The position numbers and the translations under genes were made by a program. Below the pieces are notes generated by a model. The model was given only the letters and a program-made list of their open reading frames with translations. It did not search any database and was not told where the DNA came from. DNA of 64,000 bases from Muricea muricata (Eukaryota; Cnidaria; Anthozoa; Malacalcyonacea; Plexauridae). How positions within the stretch are numbered: position 1 is the stretch's first letter; each line of letters opens with the position of its first letter. The stretch is taken from positions 6,179,195-6,243,194 of the forward strand of contig OY979721.1 of NCBI GenBank assembly GCA_963855995.1, read 5' to 3'. Shown here piece by piece: positions 22,067 through 35,500 of the stretch.

Positions 22067-25000
22067 CAGAACTTAGCATGTCGGGTATCATGTTTTCGGA
22101 GCTCAAACCATCGAGATGAGCGAAATGACATGTTGAAATGAGAAACCTATAACTTGGTTGTAAACTGAAAAGAAACGATCTTAGAACCATCAAAATCACG
22201 TTTTAGGCGTTCTAGAAGCGATTTGAGCGTAAAAACATGCTCAAATAACCAACTAAAAATTGCCGTTTTAAATCGATCAGGGCGACGTTTTAGAGCTTAA
22301 AATGAGGTTTTCAGTGCTAAAGTGAACGAGTTGAGCACAATGATGTACTGCAATCACGGACCTAAAAGAGACTTTCTAAATGGAAATTGCCGAACTTAGC
22401 ATGTCGGGAATCATGTTTTCGGCGCTCAAACCATCGAGATGAGCGAAATGACATGTTGAAATGAGAAACCTATAACTCGCTTGTAGACTTAAAAGAAACG
22501 ATCTTAGAACCATCAAAATCGCGTTTTAAGCGTTCTAGAAGCGATTTGAGCGTAAAAACATGCTCAAATAACCAACTAAAAATTGCCGTTTTAAATCGAT
22601 CAGGGCGACGTTTTAGAGCTTGAAATGATGTTTTCAGTGCTAAAGTGAAAGAGTTGAGCGCAATGATGTACTGCAATCACGGACCTAAAAGAGACTTTCT
22701 AAATGGAAATTGCAGAACTTAGCATGTCGGGAATCATGTTTTCGGCGCTCAAACCATCGAGATGAGCGAAATGACATGTTGAAATGAGAAACCTATAACT
22801 TGGTTGTAAACTGAAAAGAAACGATCTTAGAACCATAAAAATCACGTTTAAGGCGTTCTAGAAGCGATTTGAGCGTAAAAACATGCTCAAACAACCAACT
22901 AATAATATCCGTTTTAAATCGATCAGGGCGACGTTTTAGAGCTTAAAATGAGGTTTTCAATGCTAAAATGAACGAGTTGAGCGCAAAGACGTTCTGCAAT
23001 CACGGACCTAAAAGAGACTTTCTAAATGGAAATTGCAGAACTTAGCAAGTCGGGAATCATGTTTTCGGCGCTCAAACCATCCACATGAGCGAAATAACAC
23101 GTTGACATGAAAAACCTATAACTTGCTTGTAGACTGAAAAGAAACGATCTTAGAACCATCAAAATTGCGTTTTAAGCGTTCTAGAAGCGATTTGAGCGTA
23201 AAAACATGCTCAAATAACCAACAAAAAATTGCCGTTTTAAATCGATCAGGGCGACGTTTTAGAGCTTGAAATGATGTTTTCAGTGCTAAAGTGAAAGAGT
23301 TGAGCGCAATGATGTACTGCAATCACGGACCTAAAAGAGACTTTCTAAATGGAAATTGCAGAACTTAGCATGTCGGGAATCATGTTTTCGGCGCTCAAAC
23401 CATCGAGATGAGCGAAATGACATGTTGAAATGAGAAACCTATAACTTGGTTGTAAACTGAAAAGAAACGATCTTAGAACCATAAAAATCACGTTTTAGGC
23501 GTTCTAGAAGCGATTTGAGCGTAAAAACATGCTCAAATAACCAACTACAAATTGCCGTTTTAAATCGATCAGGGCGACGTTTTAGAGCTTAAAATGAGGT
23601 TTTCAGTGCTAATGTGAACGAGTTGAGCGCAATGATGTACTGCAATCACGGACCTAAAAGAGACTTTCTAAATGGAAATTGCAGAACTTAGCAAGTCGGG
23701 AATCATGTTTTCGGCGCTCAAACCATCCACATGAGCGAAATAACACGTTGACATGAAAAACCTATAACTTGCTTGTAGACTGAAAAGAAACGATCTTAGA
23801 ACCATCAAAATTGCGTTTTAAGCGTTCTAGAAGCGATTTGAGCGTAAAAACATGCTCAAATAACCAACTTAAAATTGCCGTTGTAAATCGATCAGGGCGA
23901 CGTTTTAGAGCTATAAATGAGGTTGTCAGTGCTAATGTGAACGAGTTGAGCGCAATGATGTACTGCAATCACGGACCTAAAAGAGACTTTCTAAATGGAA
24001 ATTGCAGAACTTAGCATGTCGGGAATCATGTTTTCGGCGCTAAAACCATCGAGATGAGCGAAATGACATGTTGAAATGAGAAACCTAAAACTTGGTTGTA
24101 AACTGAAAAGTAACGATCTTAGAACCATAAAAATCACGTTTAAGGCGTTCTAGAAGCGATTTGAGCGTAAAAACATGCTCAAACAACCAACTAAAAATAT
24201 CCGTTTTAAATCGATCAGGGCGACGTTTTAGAGCTTAAAATGAGGTTTTCAATGCTAAAATGAACGAGTTGAGCGCAATGATGTACTGCAATCACGGACC
24301 TAAAAGAGACTTTCTAAATGGAAATTGCAGAACTTAGCAAAACGGGAATCATGTTTTCGGCGCTCAAACCATCCACATGAGCGAAATAACACGTTGACAT
24401 GAAAAACCTATAACTTGCTTGTAGACTGAAAAGAAACGATCTTAGAACCATCAAAATCACGTTTTAGGCGTTCTAGAAGCGATTTGAGCGTAAAAACATG
24501 CTCAAATAACCAACTACAAATTGCCGTTTTAAATCGATCAGGGCGACGTTTTAGAGCTTAAAATGAGGTTTTCAGTGCTAATGTGAACGAGTTGAGCGCA
24601 ATGATGTACTGCAATCACGGACCTAAAAGAGACTTTCTAAATGGAAATAGCAGAACTTAGCAAGTCGGGAATCATGTTTTCGGCGCTCAAACCATCGACA
24701 AGAGCAAAATAACACGTTGACATTAAAAACCTATAACTTGCTTGTAGACTGAAAAGAAACGATCTTAGAACCATCAAAATTGAGTTTTAAGCGTTCTAGA
24801 AGCGATTTGAGCGTAAAAACATGCTCAAATCACCAACTAAAAATCGCCGTTTTAAATCGATCAGGGCGACGTTTTAGAGCTTAAAATGATGTTTTCAGTG
24901 CTAAAGTGAACGAGTTGAGCGCAATGATGTACTGCAATCACGGACTTAAAAGAGACCTTCTAAATGGAAATAGCAGAAGTTAGCAAGTCGGGAATCATGT

Positions 25001-25170
25001 TTTCGGCGCTCAAACCATCGAGATGAGCGAAATAACACGTTGACAAGAGAAACCTATAACTTGCTTGTAAACTGAAAAGAAACGATCTTAGAACCATCAA
25101 AATCACGTTTTAGGCGTTCTAGAAGCGATTTGAGCGTAAAAACATGCTCAAATAACCAACTAAAAATCGC

Positions 25171-27752
25171 CGTTTTAAATCGATCAGGGCGACGTTTTAG
25201 AGCTTAAAATGAGGTTTTCAGTGCTAATGTGAACGAGTTAAGCGCAATGATGTACTGCAATCACGGACCTAAAAGAGACTTTCTAAATGGAAATTGCAGA
25301 ACTTAGCAAGTCGGGAATCATGTTTTCGGCGCTCAAACCATCGACAAGAGCAAAAAACACGTTGACTTTAAAAACCTATAACTTGCTTGTAGACTGAAAA
25401 GAAACGATCTTAGAACCATCAAAATTGCGTTTTAAGCCTTCTAGAACCGATTTAAGCGTAAAAACATGCTCAAATCACCAACTAAAAATCGCCGTTTTAA
25501 ATCGATCAGGGCGACGTTTTAGAGTTTAAAATGCAGTTTTCAGTGCCAAAGTGAACGAGTTGAGCGCAATGATGTACTGCAATCACGGACTTAAAACAGA
25601 CCTTCTAAATGGAAATAGCAGAAGTTAGCAAGTCGGGAATCATGTTTTCGGCGCTCAAACCATCGAGATGAGCGAAATAACACGTTGACAAGAGAAACCT
25701 ATAACTTGCTTGTAAACTGAAAAGAAACGATCTTAGAACCATCAAAATCACGTTTTAGGCGTTCTAGAAGCGATTTGAGCGTAAAAACATGCTCAAATAA
25801 CCAACTAAAAATTGCCGTTTTAAATCGATCAGGGCGACGTTTTAGAGCTTAAAATGAGGTTTTCAGTGCTAATGTGAACGAGTTGAGCGCAATGATGTAC
25901 TGCAATCACGGACCTAAAAGAGACTTTCTAAATGGAAATAGCAGAACTTAGCAAGTCGGGAATCATGTTTTCGGCGCTCAAACCATCGACAAGAGCAAAA
26001 TAACACGTTGACATTAAAAACCTATAACTTGCTTGTAGACTGAAAAGAAACGATCTTAGAACCATCAAAATTGAGTTTTAAGCGTTCTAGAAGCGATTTG
26101 AGCGTAAAAACATGCTCAAATCACCAACTAAAAATCGCCGTTTTAAATCGATCAGGGCGACGTTTTAGAGCTTAAAATGAGGTTTTCAGTGCTAAAGTGA
26201 ACGAGTTGAGCGCAATGATGTACTGCAATCACGGACTTAAAAGAGACCTTCTAAATGGAAATAGCAGAAGTTAGCAAGTCGGGAATCATGTTTTCGGCAC
26301 TCAAACCATCGAGATGAGCGAAATAACACGTTGACAAGAAAAACCTATAACTTGCTTGTAAACTGAAAAGAAACGATCTTAGAACCATCAAAATCACGTT
26401 TTAGGCTTTCTAGAAGCGATTTGAGCGTAAAAACATGCTCAAATAACCAACTAAAAATTGCCGTTTTAAATCGATCAGGGCGACGTTTTAGAGCTTAAAA
26501 TGAGGTTTTCAGTGCTAATGTGAACGAGTTAAGCGCAATGATGTACTGCAATCACGGACCTAAAAGAGACTTTCTAAATGGAAATTGCAGAACTTAGCAA
26601 GTCGGGAATCATGTTTTCGGCGCTCAAACCATCGACAAGAGCAAAAAACACGTTGACTTTAAAAACCTATAACTTGCTTGTAGACTGAAAAGAAACGATC
26701 TTAGAACCATCAAAATTGCGTTTTAAGCCTTCTAGAACCGATTTAAGCGTAAAAACATGCTCAAATCACCAACTAAAAATCGCCGTTTTAAATCGATCAG
26801 GGCGACGTTTTAGAGTTTAAAATGCAGTTTTCAGTGCCAAAGTGAACGAGTTGAGCGCAATGATGTACTGCAATCACGGACTTAAAACAGACCTTCTAAA
26901 TGGAAATAGCAGAAGTTAGCAAGTCGGGAATCATGTTTTCGGCGCTCAAACCATCGAGATGAGCGAAATAACACGTTGACAAGAGAAACCTATAACTTGC
27001 TTGTAAACTGAAAAGAAACGATCTTAGAACCATCAAAATCACGTTTTAGGCGTTCTAGAAGCGATTTGAGCGTAAAAACATGCTCAAATAACCAACTAAA
27101 AATTGCCGTTTTAAATCGATCAGGGCGACGTTTTAGAGCTTAAAATGAGGTTTTCAGTGCTAATGTGAACGAGTTGAGCGCAATGATGTACTGCAATCAC
27201 GGACCTAAAAGAGACTTTCTAAATGGAAATAGCAGAACTTAGCAAGTCGGGAATCATGTTTTCGGCGCTCAAACCATCGACAAGAGCAAAATAACACGTT
27301 GACATTAAAAACCTATAACTTGCTTGTAGACTGAAAAGAAACGATCTTAGAACCATCAAAATTGAGTTTTAAGCGTTCTAGAAGCGATTTGAGCGTAAAA
27401 ACATGCTCAAATCACCAACTAAAAATCGCCGTTTTAAATCGATCAGGGCGACGTTTTAGAGCTTAAAATGAGGTTTTCAGTGCTAAAGTGAACGAGTTGA
27501 GCGCAATGATGTACTGCAATCACGGACTTAAAAGAGACCTTCTAAATGGAAATAGCAGAAGTTAGCAAGTCGGGAATCATGTTTTCGGCACTCAAACCAT
27601 CGAGATGAGCGAAATAACACGTTGACAAGAAAAACCTATAACTTGCTTGTAAACTGAAAAGAAACGATCTTAGAACCATCAAAATCACGTTTTAGGCTTT
27701 CTAGAAGCGATTTGAGCGTAAAAACATGCTCAAATAACCAACTAAAAATTGC
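25171..27752. repeat. Tandem duplication of a four-monomer block (1291 bp)
   Basis: About 25171-26461 and 26462-27752 repeat at 1291 bp (4 x 323 minus 1). Both halves carry GAGTTAAGCG (25235 and 26526), GCAAAAAACACGTTGACTTT with one base missing, TCAGTGCCAAAG and TTAAAACAGACC. I saw no difference between the halves. The alpha copy has the block once, at about 9700-10990. Confidence 0.8.
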
Positions 27753-30700
27753 CGTTTTAAATCGATCAGGGCGACGTTTTAGAGCTTAAAATGAGGTTTT
27801 CAGTGCTAATGTGAACGAGTTGAGCGCAATGATGTACTGCAATCACGGACCTAAAAGAGACTTTCTAAATGGAAATTGCAGAACTTAGCAAGTCGGGAAT
27901 CATGTTTTCGGCGCTCAAACCATCGACAAGAGCAAAATAACACGTTGACATTAAAAACCTATAACTTGCTTGTAGACTGAAAAGAAACGATCTTAGAACC
28001 ATCAAAATTGCGTTTTAAGCCTTCTAGAAGCGATTTAAGCGTAAAAACATGCTCAAATCACCAATAAAAAATCGCCGTTTTAAATCGATCAGGGCGACGT
28101 TTTAGAGATTAAAATGAAGTTTTCAGTGCTAAAGTGAACGAGTTGAGCGCAATGATGTACTGAAATCACGGACTTAAAAGAGACCTTCTAAATGGAAATA
28201 GCAAAAGTTAGCAAGTCGGGAATCATGTTTTCGGCGCTCAAACCATCGACAAGAGCAAAATAACACGTTGACATTAAAAACTTATAACTTGCTTGTAGAC
28301 TGAAAAGAAACGATCTTAGAACCATCAAAATTGCGTTTTAAGCGTTCTAGAAGCGATTTGAGCGTAAAAACATGCTCAAATCACCAACTAAAAATCGCCG
28401 TTTTAAATCGATCAGGGCGACGTTTTAGAGCTTAAAATGAGGTTTTCAGGGCAAAAGTGAACGAGTTGAGCGCAATGATGTACTGCAATCACGGACCTAA
28501 CCCAGACCTTCTAAATGGAAATAGCAGAAGTTAGCAAGTCGGGAATCATGTTTTCGGCGCTCAAACCATCGAGATGAGCGAAAAAACACGTTGACATGAG
28601 AAACCTATAACTTGCTTGTAGACTGAAAAGAAACGCTCTTAGAACCATCAAAATTGCGTTTTAAGCGTTCTAGAAGCGATTTGAGCGTAAAAACATGCTC
28701 AAATCACCAACTAAAAATTGCCGTTTTAAATCGATCAGGGCGACGTTTTAGAGCTTAAAATGAGGTTTTCAGTGCTAAAGTGAACGAGTTGAGCGCAATT
28801 ATGTACGCAATCACGGACTTCAAAGAGACCTTCTAAATGAAAATAGCAGAAGTTAGCAAGTCGGGAATCATGTTTTCGGCGCTCAAACCATCGAGATGAG
28901 CGAAAAAACACGTTGACATTAGAAACCTATAACTTGCTTGTAGACTGAAAAGAAACGATCTTAGAACCATCAAAATTGCGTTTTAAGCGTTCTAGAAGCG
29001 ATTTGAGCGTAAAAACATGCTCAAATCACCAATTAAAAATTGCCGTTTTAAATCGATCAGGGCGACGTTTTAGAGCTTAAAATGAGGTTTTCAGGGCAAA
29101 AGTGAACGAGTTGAGCGCAATGATGTACTGCAATCACGGACCTAAAAGAGACTTTCTAAATGGAAATTGCAGAACTTAGCAAGTCGGGAATCATGTTTTC
29201 GGCGCTCAAACCATCGAGATGAGCGAAATGACATGTTGAAATGAGAAACCTATAACTTGGTTGTAAACTGAAAAGAAACGATCTTAGAACCATCAAAATC
29301 ACGTTTTAGGCGTTCTAGAAGCGATTTGAGCGTAAAGACATGCTCAAATCACCAACTAAAAATCGCCGTTTTAAATCGATCAGAGCGACGTTTTAGAGCT
29401 TAAAATGAGGTTTTCATTGCTAAAGTGAACGAGTTGAGCGCAATGATGTACTGCAATCACGGACCTAAAAGAGACTTTCTAAATAGAAATTGCAGAACTT
29501 AGCATGTCAGGAATCATGTTTTCGGCGGTCAAACCATCGACATGAGCGAAAGTACATGTTGAAATGAGAAACCTATAACTTGCTTGTAGACTGAAAAGAA
29601 ACGATCTTAGAACCATAAAAATCGCGTTTTAAGCGTTCTAGAAGCGATTTGAGCGTAAAAACATGCTCAAATCACCAACTAAAAATTGCCGTTTTAAATC
29701 GATCAGGGCGACGTTTTAGAGCTTAAAATGAGGTTTTCAGGGCAAAAGTGAACGAGTTGAGCGCAATGATGTACTGCAATCACGGACCTAAAAGAGACTT
29801 TCTAAATGGAAATTGCAGAACTTAGCAAGTCGGGAATCATGTTTTCGGCGCTCAAACCATCGAGATGAGCGAAATGACATGTTGAAATGAGAAACCTATA
29901 ACTTGGTTGTAAACTGAAAAGAAACGATCTTTGAACCATCAAAATTGCGTTTAAAGCGTTCTAGAAGCGATTTGAGCGTAAAAACATGCTCAAATCACCA
30001 ACTAAAAATTGCCGTTTTAAATCGATCAGGGCGACGTTTTAGAGCTATAAATGAGGTTGTCAGTGCTAATGTGAACGAGTTGAGCGCAATGATGTACTGC
30101 AATCACGGACCTAAAAGAGACTTTCTAAATGGAAATTGCAGAACTTAGCATGTCGGGAATCATGTTTTCGGCGCTAAAACCATCGAGATGAGCGAAATGA
30201 CATGTTGAAATGAGAAACCTATAACTTGGTTGTAAACTGAAAAGAAACGATCTTAGAACCATCAAAATTGAGTTTTAAGCGTTCTAGAAGCGATTTGAGC
30301 GTAAAAACATGCTCAAATCACCAACTAAAAATCGCCGTTTTAAATCGATCAGGGCGACGTTTTAGAGCTTAAAATGATGTTTTCAGTGCTAAAGTGAACG
30401 AGTTGAGCGCAATGATGTACTGCAATCACGGACTTAAAAGAGACCTTCTAAATGGAAATAGCAGAAATTAGCAAGTCGGGAATCATGTTTTCGGCGCTCA
30501 AACCATCGAGATGAGCGAAATAACACGTTGACAAGAGAAACCTATAACTTGCTTGTAAACTGAAAAGAAACGATCTTAGAACCATCAAAATCACGTTTTA
30601 GGCGTTCTAGAAGCGATTTGAGCGTAAAAACATGCTCAAATAACCAACTAAAAATTGCCGTTTTAAATCGATCAGGGCGACGTTTTAGAGCTTAAAATGA

Positions 30701-32590
30701 GGTTTTCAGTGCTAATGTGAACGAGTTGAGCGCAATGATGTACTGCAATCACGGACCTAAAAAAGACTTTCTAAATGGAAATAGCAGAACTTAGCAAGTC
30801 GGGAATCATGTTTTCGGCGCTCAAACCATCGACAAGAGCAAAATAACACGTTTACATAAGAAACCTATAACTTGCTTGTAGACTGAAAAGAAACGATCTT
30901 AGAACCATCAAAATAGCGTTTTAAGCGTTCTAGAAGCGATTTGAGCGTAAAAACATGCTCAAATCACCAACTAAAAATCGCCGTTTTAAATCGATCAGGG
31001 CGACGTTTTAGAGCTTAAAACGAAGTTTTCAGTGCTAAAGTGAACGAGTTGAGCGCAATGATGTACTGCAATCACGGACTTAAAAGAGACCTTCTAAATG
31101 GAAATAGCAGAAGTTAGCAAGTCGGGAATCATGTTTTCGGCGCTCAAACCATCGAGATGAGCGAAATAACACGTTGACAAGAGAAACCTATAACTTGCTT
31201 GTAGACTGAAAAGAAACGATCTTAGAACCATAAAAATCGCGTTTTAAGCGTTCTAGAAGCGATTTGAGCGTAAAAACATGCTCAAATCACCAACTAAAAA
31301 TCGCCGTTTTAAATCGATCAGGGCGACGTTTTAGAGCTTTAAATGAGGTTTTCAGTGCTAAAGTGAACGAGTTGAGCGCAATGATGTACTGCAATCACGG
31401 ACCTAAAAGAGAATTTCTAAATGGAAATTGCAGAACTTAGCATGTCGGGAATCATGTTTTCGGCGCTCAAACCATCGAGATGAGCGAAATGACATGTTGA
31501 AATGAGAAACCTATAACTTGCTTGTAGACTGAAAAGAAACGATCTTAGAACCATCAAAATCGCGTTTTAAGCGTTCTAGAAGCGATTTGAGCGTAAAAAC
31601 ATGCTCAAATAACCAACTAAAAATTGCCGTTTTAAATCGATCAGGGCGACGTTTTAGAGCTTGAAATGATGTTTTCAGTGCTAAAGTGAAAGAGTTGAGC
31701 GCAATGATGTACTGCAATCACGGACCTAAAAGAGACTTTCTAAATGGAAATTGCAGAACTTAGCATGTCGGGAATCATGTTTTCGGCGCTCAAACCATCG
31801 AGATGAGCGAAATGACATGTTGAAATGAGAAACCTATAACTTGGTTGTAAACTGAAAAGAAACGATCTTAGAACCATAAAAATCACGTTTAAGGCGTTCT
31901 AGAAGCGATTTGAGCGTAAAAACATGCTCAAATAACCAACTAAAAATATCCGTTTTAAATCGATCAGGGCGACGTTTTAGAGCTTAAAATGAGGTTTTCA
32001 ATGCTAAAATGAACGAGTTGAGCGCAATGACGTTCTGCAATCACGGACCTAAAAGAGACTTTCTAAATGGAAATTGCAGAACTTAGCATGTCGGGTATCA
32101 TGTTTTCGGAGCTCAAACCATCGAGATGAGCGAAATGACATGTTGAAATGAGAAACCTATAACTTGGTTGTAAACTGAAAAGAAACGATCTTAGAACCAT
32201 CAAAATCACGTTTTAGGCGTTCTAGAAGCGATTTGAGCGTAAAAACATGCTCAAATAACCAACTAAAAATTGCCGTTTTAAATCGATCAGGGCGACGTTT
32301 TAGAGCTTAAAATGAGGTTTTCAGTGCTAAAGTGAAAGAGTTGAGCGCAATGATGTACTGCAATCACGGACCTAAAAGAGACTTTCTAAATGGAAATTGC
32401 AGAACTTAGCATGTCGGGAATCATGTTTTCGGCGCTCAAACCATCGAGATGAGCGAAATGACATGTTGAAATGAGAAACCTATAACTTGGTTGTAAACTG
32501 AAAAGAAAGGATCTTAGAACCATAAAAATCACGTTTAAGGCGTTCTAGAAGCGATTTGAGCGTAAAAACATGCTCAAATAACCAACTAAA
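26456..32590. repeat. Nineteen-monomer block, copy 1 (6135 bp)
   Basis: Repeats at 32591-38725 with an offset of exactly 6135 bp (19 x 323 minus 2). The two missing bases sit in GCAAAAAACACG and TGTACGCAATC. By eye I found only two clear substitutions across the pair, G at 29328 versus C at 35463 and A at 30102 versus G at 36237. Such low divergence suggests a very recent duplication, or a collapse or duplication error in assembly. Confidence 0.85.
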
Positions 32591-35500
32591 AATCGCCGTT
32601 TTAAATCGATCAGGGCGACGTTTTAGAGCTTAAAATGAGGTTTTCAGTGCTAATGTGAACGAGTTAAGCGCAATGATGTACTGCAATCACGGACCTAAAA
32701 GAGACTTTCTAAATGGAAATTGCAGAACTTAGCAAGTCGGGAATCATGTTTTCGGCGCTCAAACCATCGACAAGAGCAAAAAACACGTTGACTTTAAAAA
32801 CCTATAACTTGCTTGTAGACTGAAAAGAAACGATCTTAGAACCATCAAAATTGCGTTTTAAGCCTTCTAGAACCGATTTAAGCGTAAAAACATGCTCAAA
32901 TCACCAACTAAAAATCGCCGTTTTAAATCGATCAGGGCGACGTTTTAGAGTTTAAAATGCAGTTTTCAGTGCCAAAGTGAACGAGTTGAGCGCAATGATG
33001 TACTGCAATCACGGACTTAAAACAGACCTTCTAAATGGAAATAGCAGAAGTTAGCAAGTCGGGAATCATGTTTTCGGCGCTCAAACCATCGAGATGAGCG
33101 AAATAACACGTTGACAAGAGAAACCTATAACTTGCTTGTAAACTGAAAAGAAACGATCTTAGAACCATCAAAATCACGTTTTAGGCGTTCTAGAAGCGAT
33201 TTGAGCGTAAAAACATGCTCAAATAACCAACTAAAAATTGCCGTTTTAAATCGATCAGGGCGACGTTTTAGAGCTTAAAATGAGGTTTTCAGTGCTAATG
33301 TGAACGAGTTGAGCGCAATGATGTACTGCAATCACGGACCTAAAAGAGACTTTCTAAATGGAAATAGCAGAACTTAGCAAGTCGGGAATCATGTTTTCGG
33401 CGCTCAAACCATCGACAAGAGCAAAATAACACGTTGACATTAAAAACCTATAACTTGCTTGTAGACTGAAAAGAAACGATCTTAGAACCATCAAAATTGA
33501 GTTTTAAGCGTTCTAGAAGCGATTTGAGCGTAAAAACATGCTCAAATCACCAACTAAAAATCGCCGTTTTAAATCGATCAGGGCGACGTTTTAGAGCTTA
33601 AAATGAGGTTTTCAGTGCTAAAGTGAACGAGTTGAGCGCAATGATGTACTGCAATCACGGACTTAAAAGAGACCTTCTAAATGGAAATAGCAGAAGTTAG
33701 CAAGTCGGGAATCATGTTTTCGGCACTCAAACCATCGAGATGAGCGAAATAACACGTTGACAAGAAAAACCTATAACTTGCTTGTAAACTGAAAAGAAAC
33801 GATCTTAGAACCATCAAAATCACGTTTTAGGCTTTCTAGAAGCGATTTGAGCGTAAAAACATGCTCAAATAACCAACTAAAAATTGCCGTTTTAAATCGA
33901 TCAGGGCGACGTTTTAGAGCTTAAAATGAGGTTTTCAGTGCTAATGTGAACGAGTTGAGCGCAATGATGTACTGCAATCACGGACCTAAAAGAGACTTTC
34001 TAAATGGAAATTGCAGAACTTAGCAAGTCGGGAATCATGTTTTCGGCGCTCAAACCATCGACAAGAGCAAAATAACACGTTGACATTAAAAACCTATAAC
34101 TTGCTTGTAGACTGAAAAGAAACGATCTTAGAACCATCAAAATTGCGTTTTAAGCCTTCTAGAAGCGATTTAAGCGTAAAAACATGCTCAAATCACCAAT
34201 AAAAAATCGCCGTTTTAAATCGATCAGGGCGACGTTTTAGAGATTAAAATGAAGTTTTCAGTGCTAAAGTGAACGAGTTGAGCGCAATGATGTACTGAAA
34301 TCACGGACTTAAAAGAGACCTTCTAAATGGAAATAGCAAAAGTTAGCAAGTCGGGAATCATGTTTTCGGCGCTCAAACCATCGACAAGAGCAAAATAACA
34401 CGTTGACATTAAAAACTTATAACTTGCTTGTAGACTGAAAAGAAACGATCTTAGAACCATCAAAATTGCGTTTTAAGCGTTCTAGAAGCGATTTGAGCGT
34501 AAAAACATGCTCAAATCACCAACTAAAAATCGCCGTTTTAAATCGATCAGGGCGACGTTTTAGAGCTTAAAATGAGGTTTTCAGGGCAAAAGTGAACGAG
34601 TTGAGCGCAATGATGTACTGCAATCACGGACCTAACCCAGACCTTCTAAATGGAAATAGCAGAAGTTAGCAAGTCGGGAATCATGTTTTCGGCGCTCAAA
34701 CCATCGAGATGAGCGAAAAAACACGTTGACATGAGAAACCTATAACTTGCTTGTAGACTGAAAAGAAACGCTCTTAGAACCATCAAAATTGCGTTTTAAG
34801 CGTTCTAGAAGCGATTTGAGCGTAAAAACATGCTCAAATCACCAACTAAAAATTGCCGTTTTAAATCGATCAGGGCGACGTTTTAGAGCTTAAAATGAGG
34901 TTTTCAGTGCTAAAGTGAACGAGTTGAGCGCAATTATGTACGCAATCACGGACTTCAAAGAGACCTTCTAAATGAAAATAGCAGAAGTTAGCAAGTCGGG
35001 AATCATGTTTTCGGCGCTCAAACCATCGAGATGAGCGAAAAAACACGTTGACATTAGAAACCTATAACTTGCTTGTAGACTGAAAAGAAACGATCTTAGA
35101 ACCATCAAAATTGCGTTTTAAGCGTTCTAGAAGCGATTTGAGCGTAAAAACATGCTCAAATCACCAATTAAAAATTGCCGTTTTAAATCGATCAGGGCGA
35201 CGTTTTAGAGCTTAAAATGAGGTTTTCAGGGCAAAAGTGAACGAGTTGAGCGCAATGATGTACTGCAATCACGGACCTAAAAGAGACTTTCTAAATGGAA
35301 ATTGCAGAACTTAGCAAGTCGGGAATCATGTTTTCGGCGCTCAAACCATCGAGATGAGCGAAATGACATGTTGAAATGAGAAACCTATAACTTGGTTGTA
35401 AACTGAAAAGAAACGATCTTAGAACCATCAAAATCACGTTTTAGGCGTTCTAGAAGCGATTTCAGCGTAAAGACATGCTCAAATCACCAACTAAAAATCG

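Larger units (their letters stand above)
15257..30846. repeat. Very large repeat unit, copy beta (~15.6 kb)
   Basis: Collinear with 1049-14055 but longer by about eight monomers gained in steps: two near 17.4-18.05 kb, one near 18.9-19.2 kb, one at 21421-22066 and four at 25171-27752. Scattered single substitutions separate the copies, such as CATGCTAAAATC near 16103 versus CATGCTCAAATC near 1895. The low divergence indicates a fairly recent duplication of the whole block. Confidence 0.75.
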
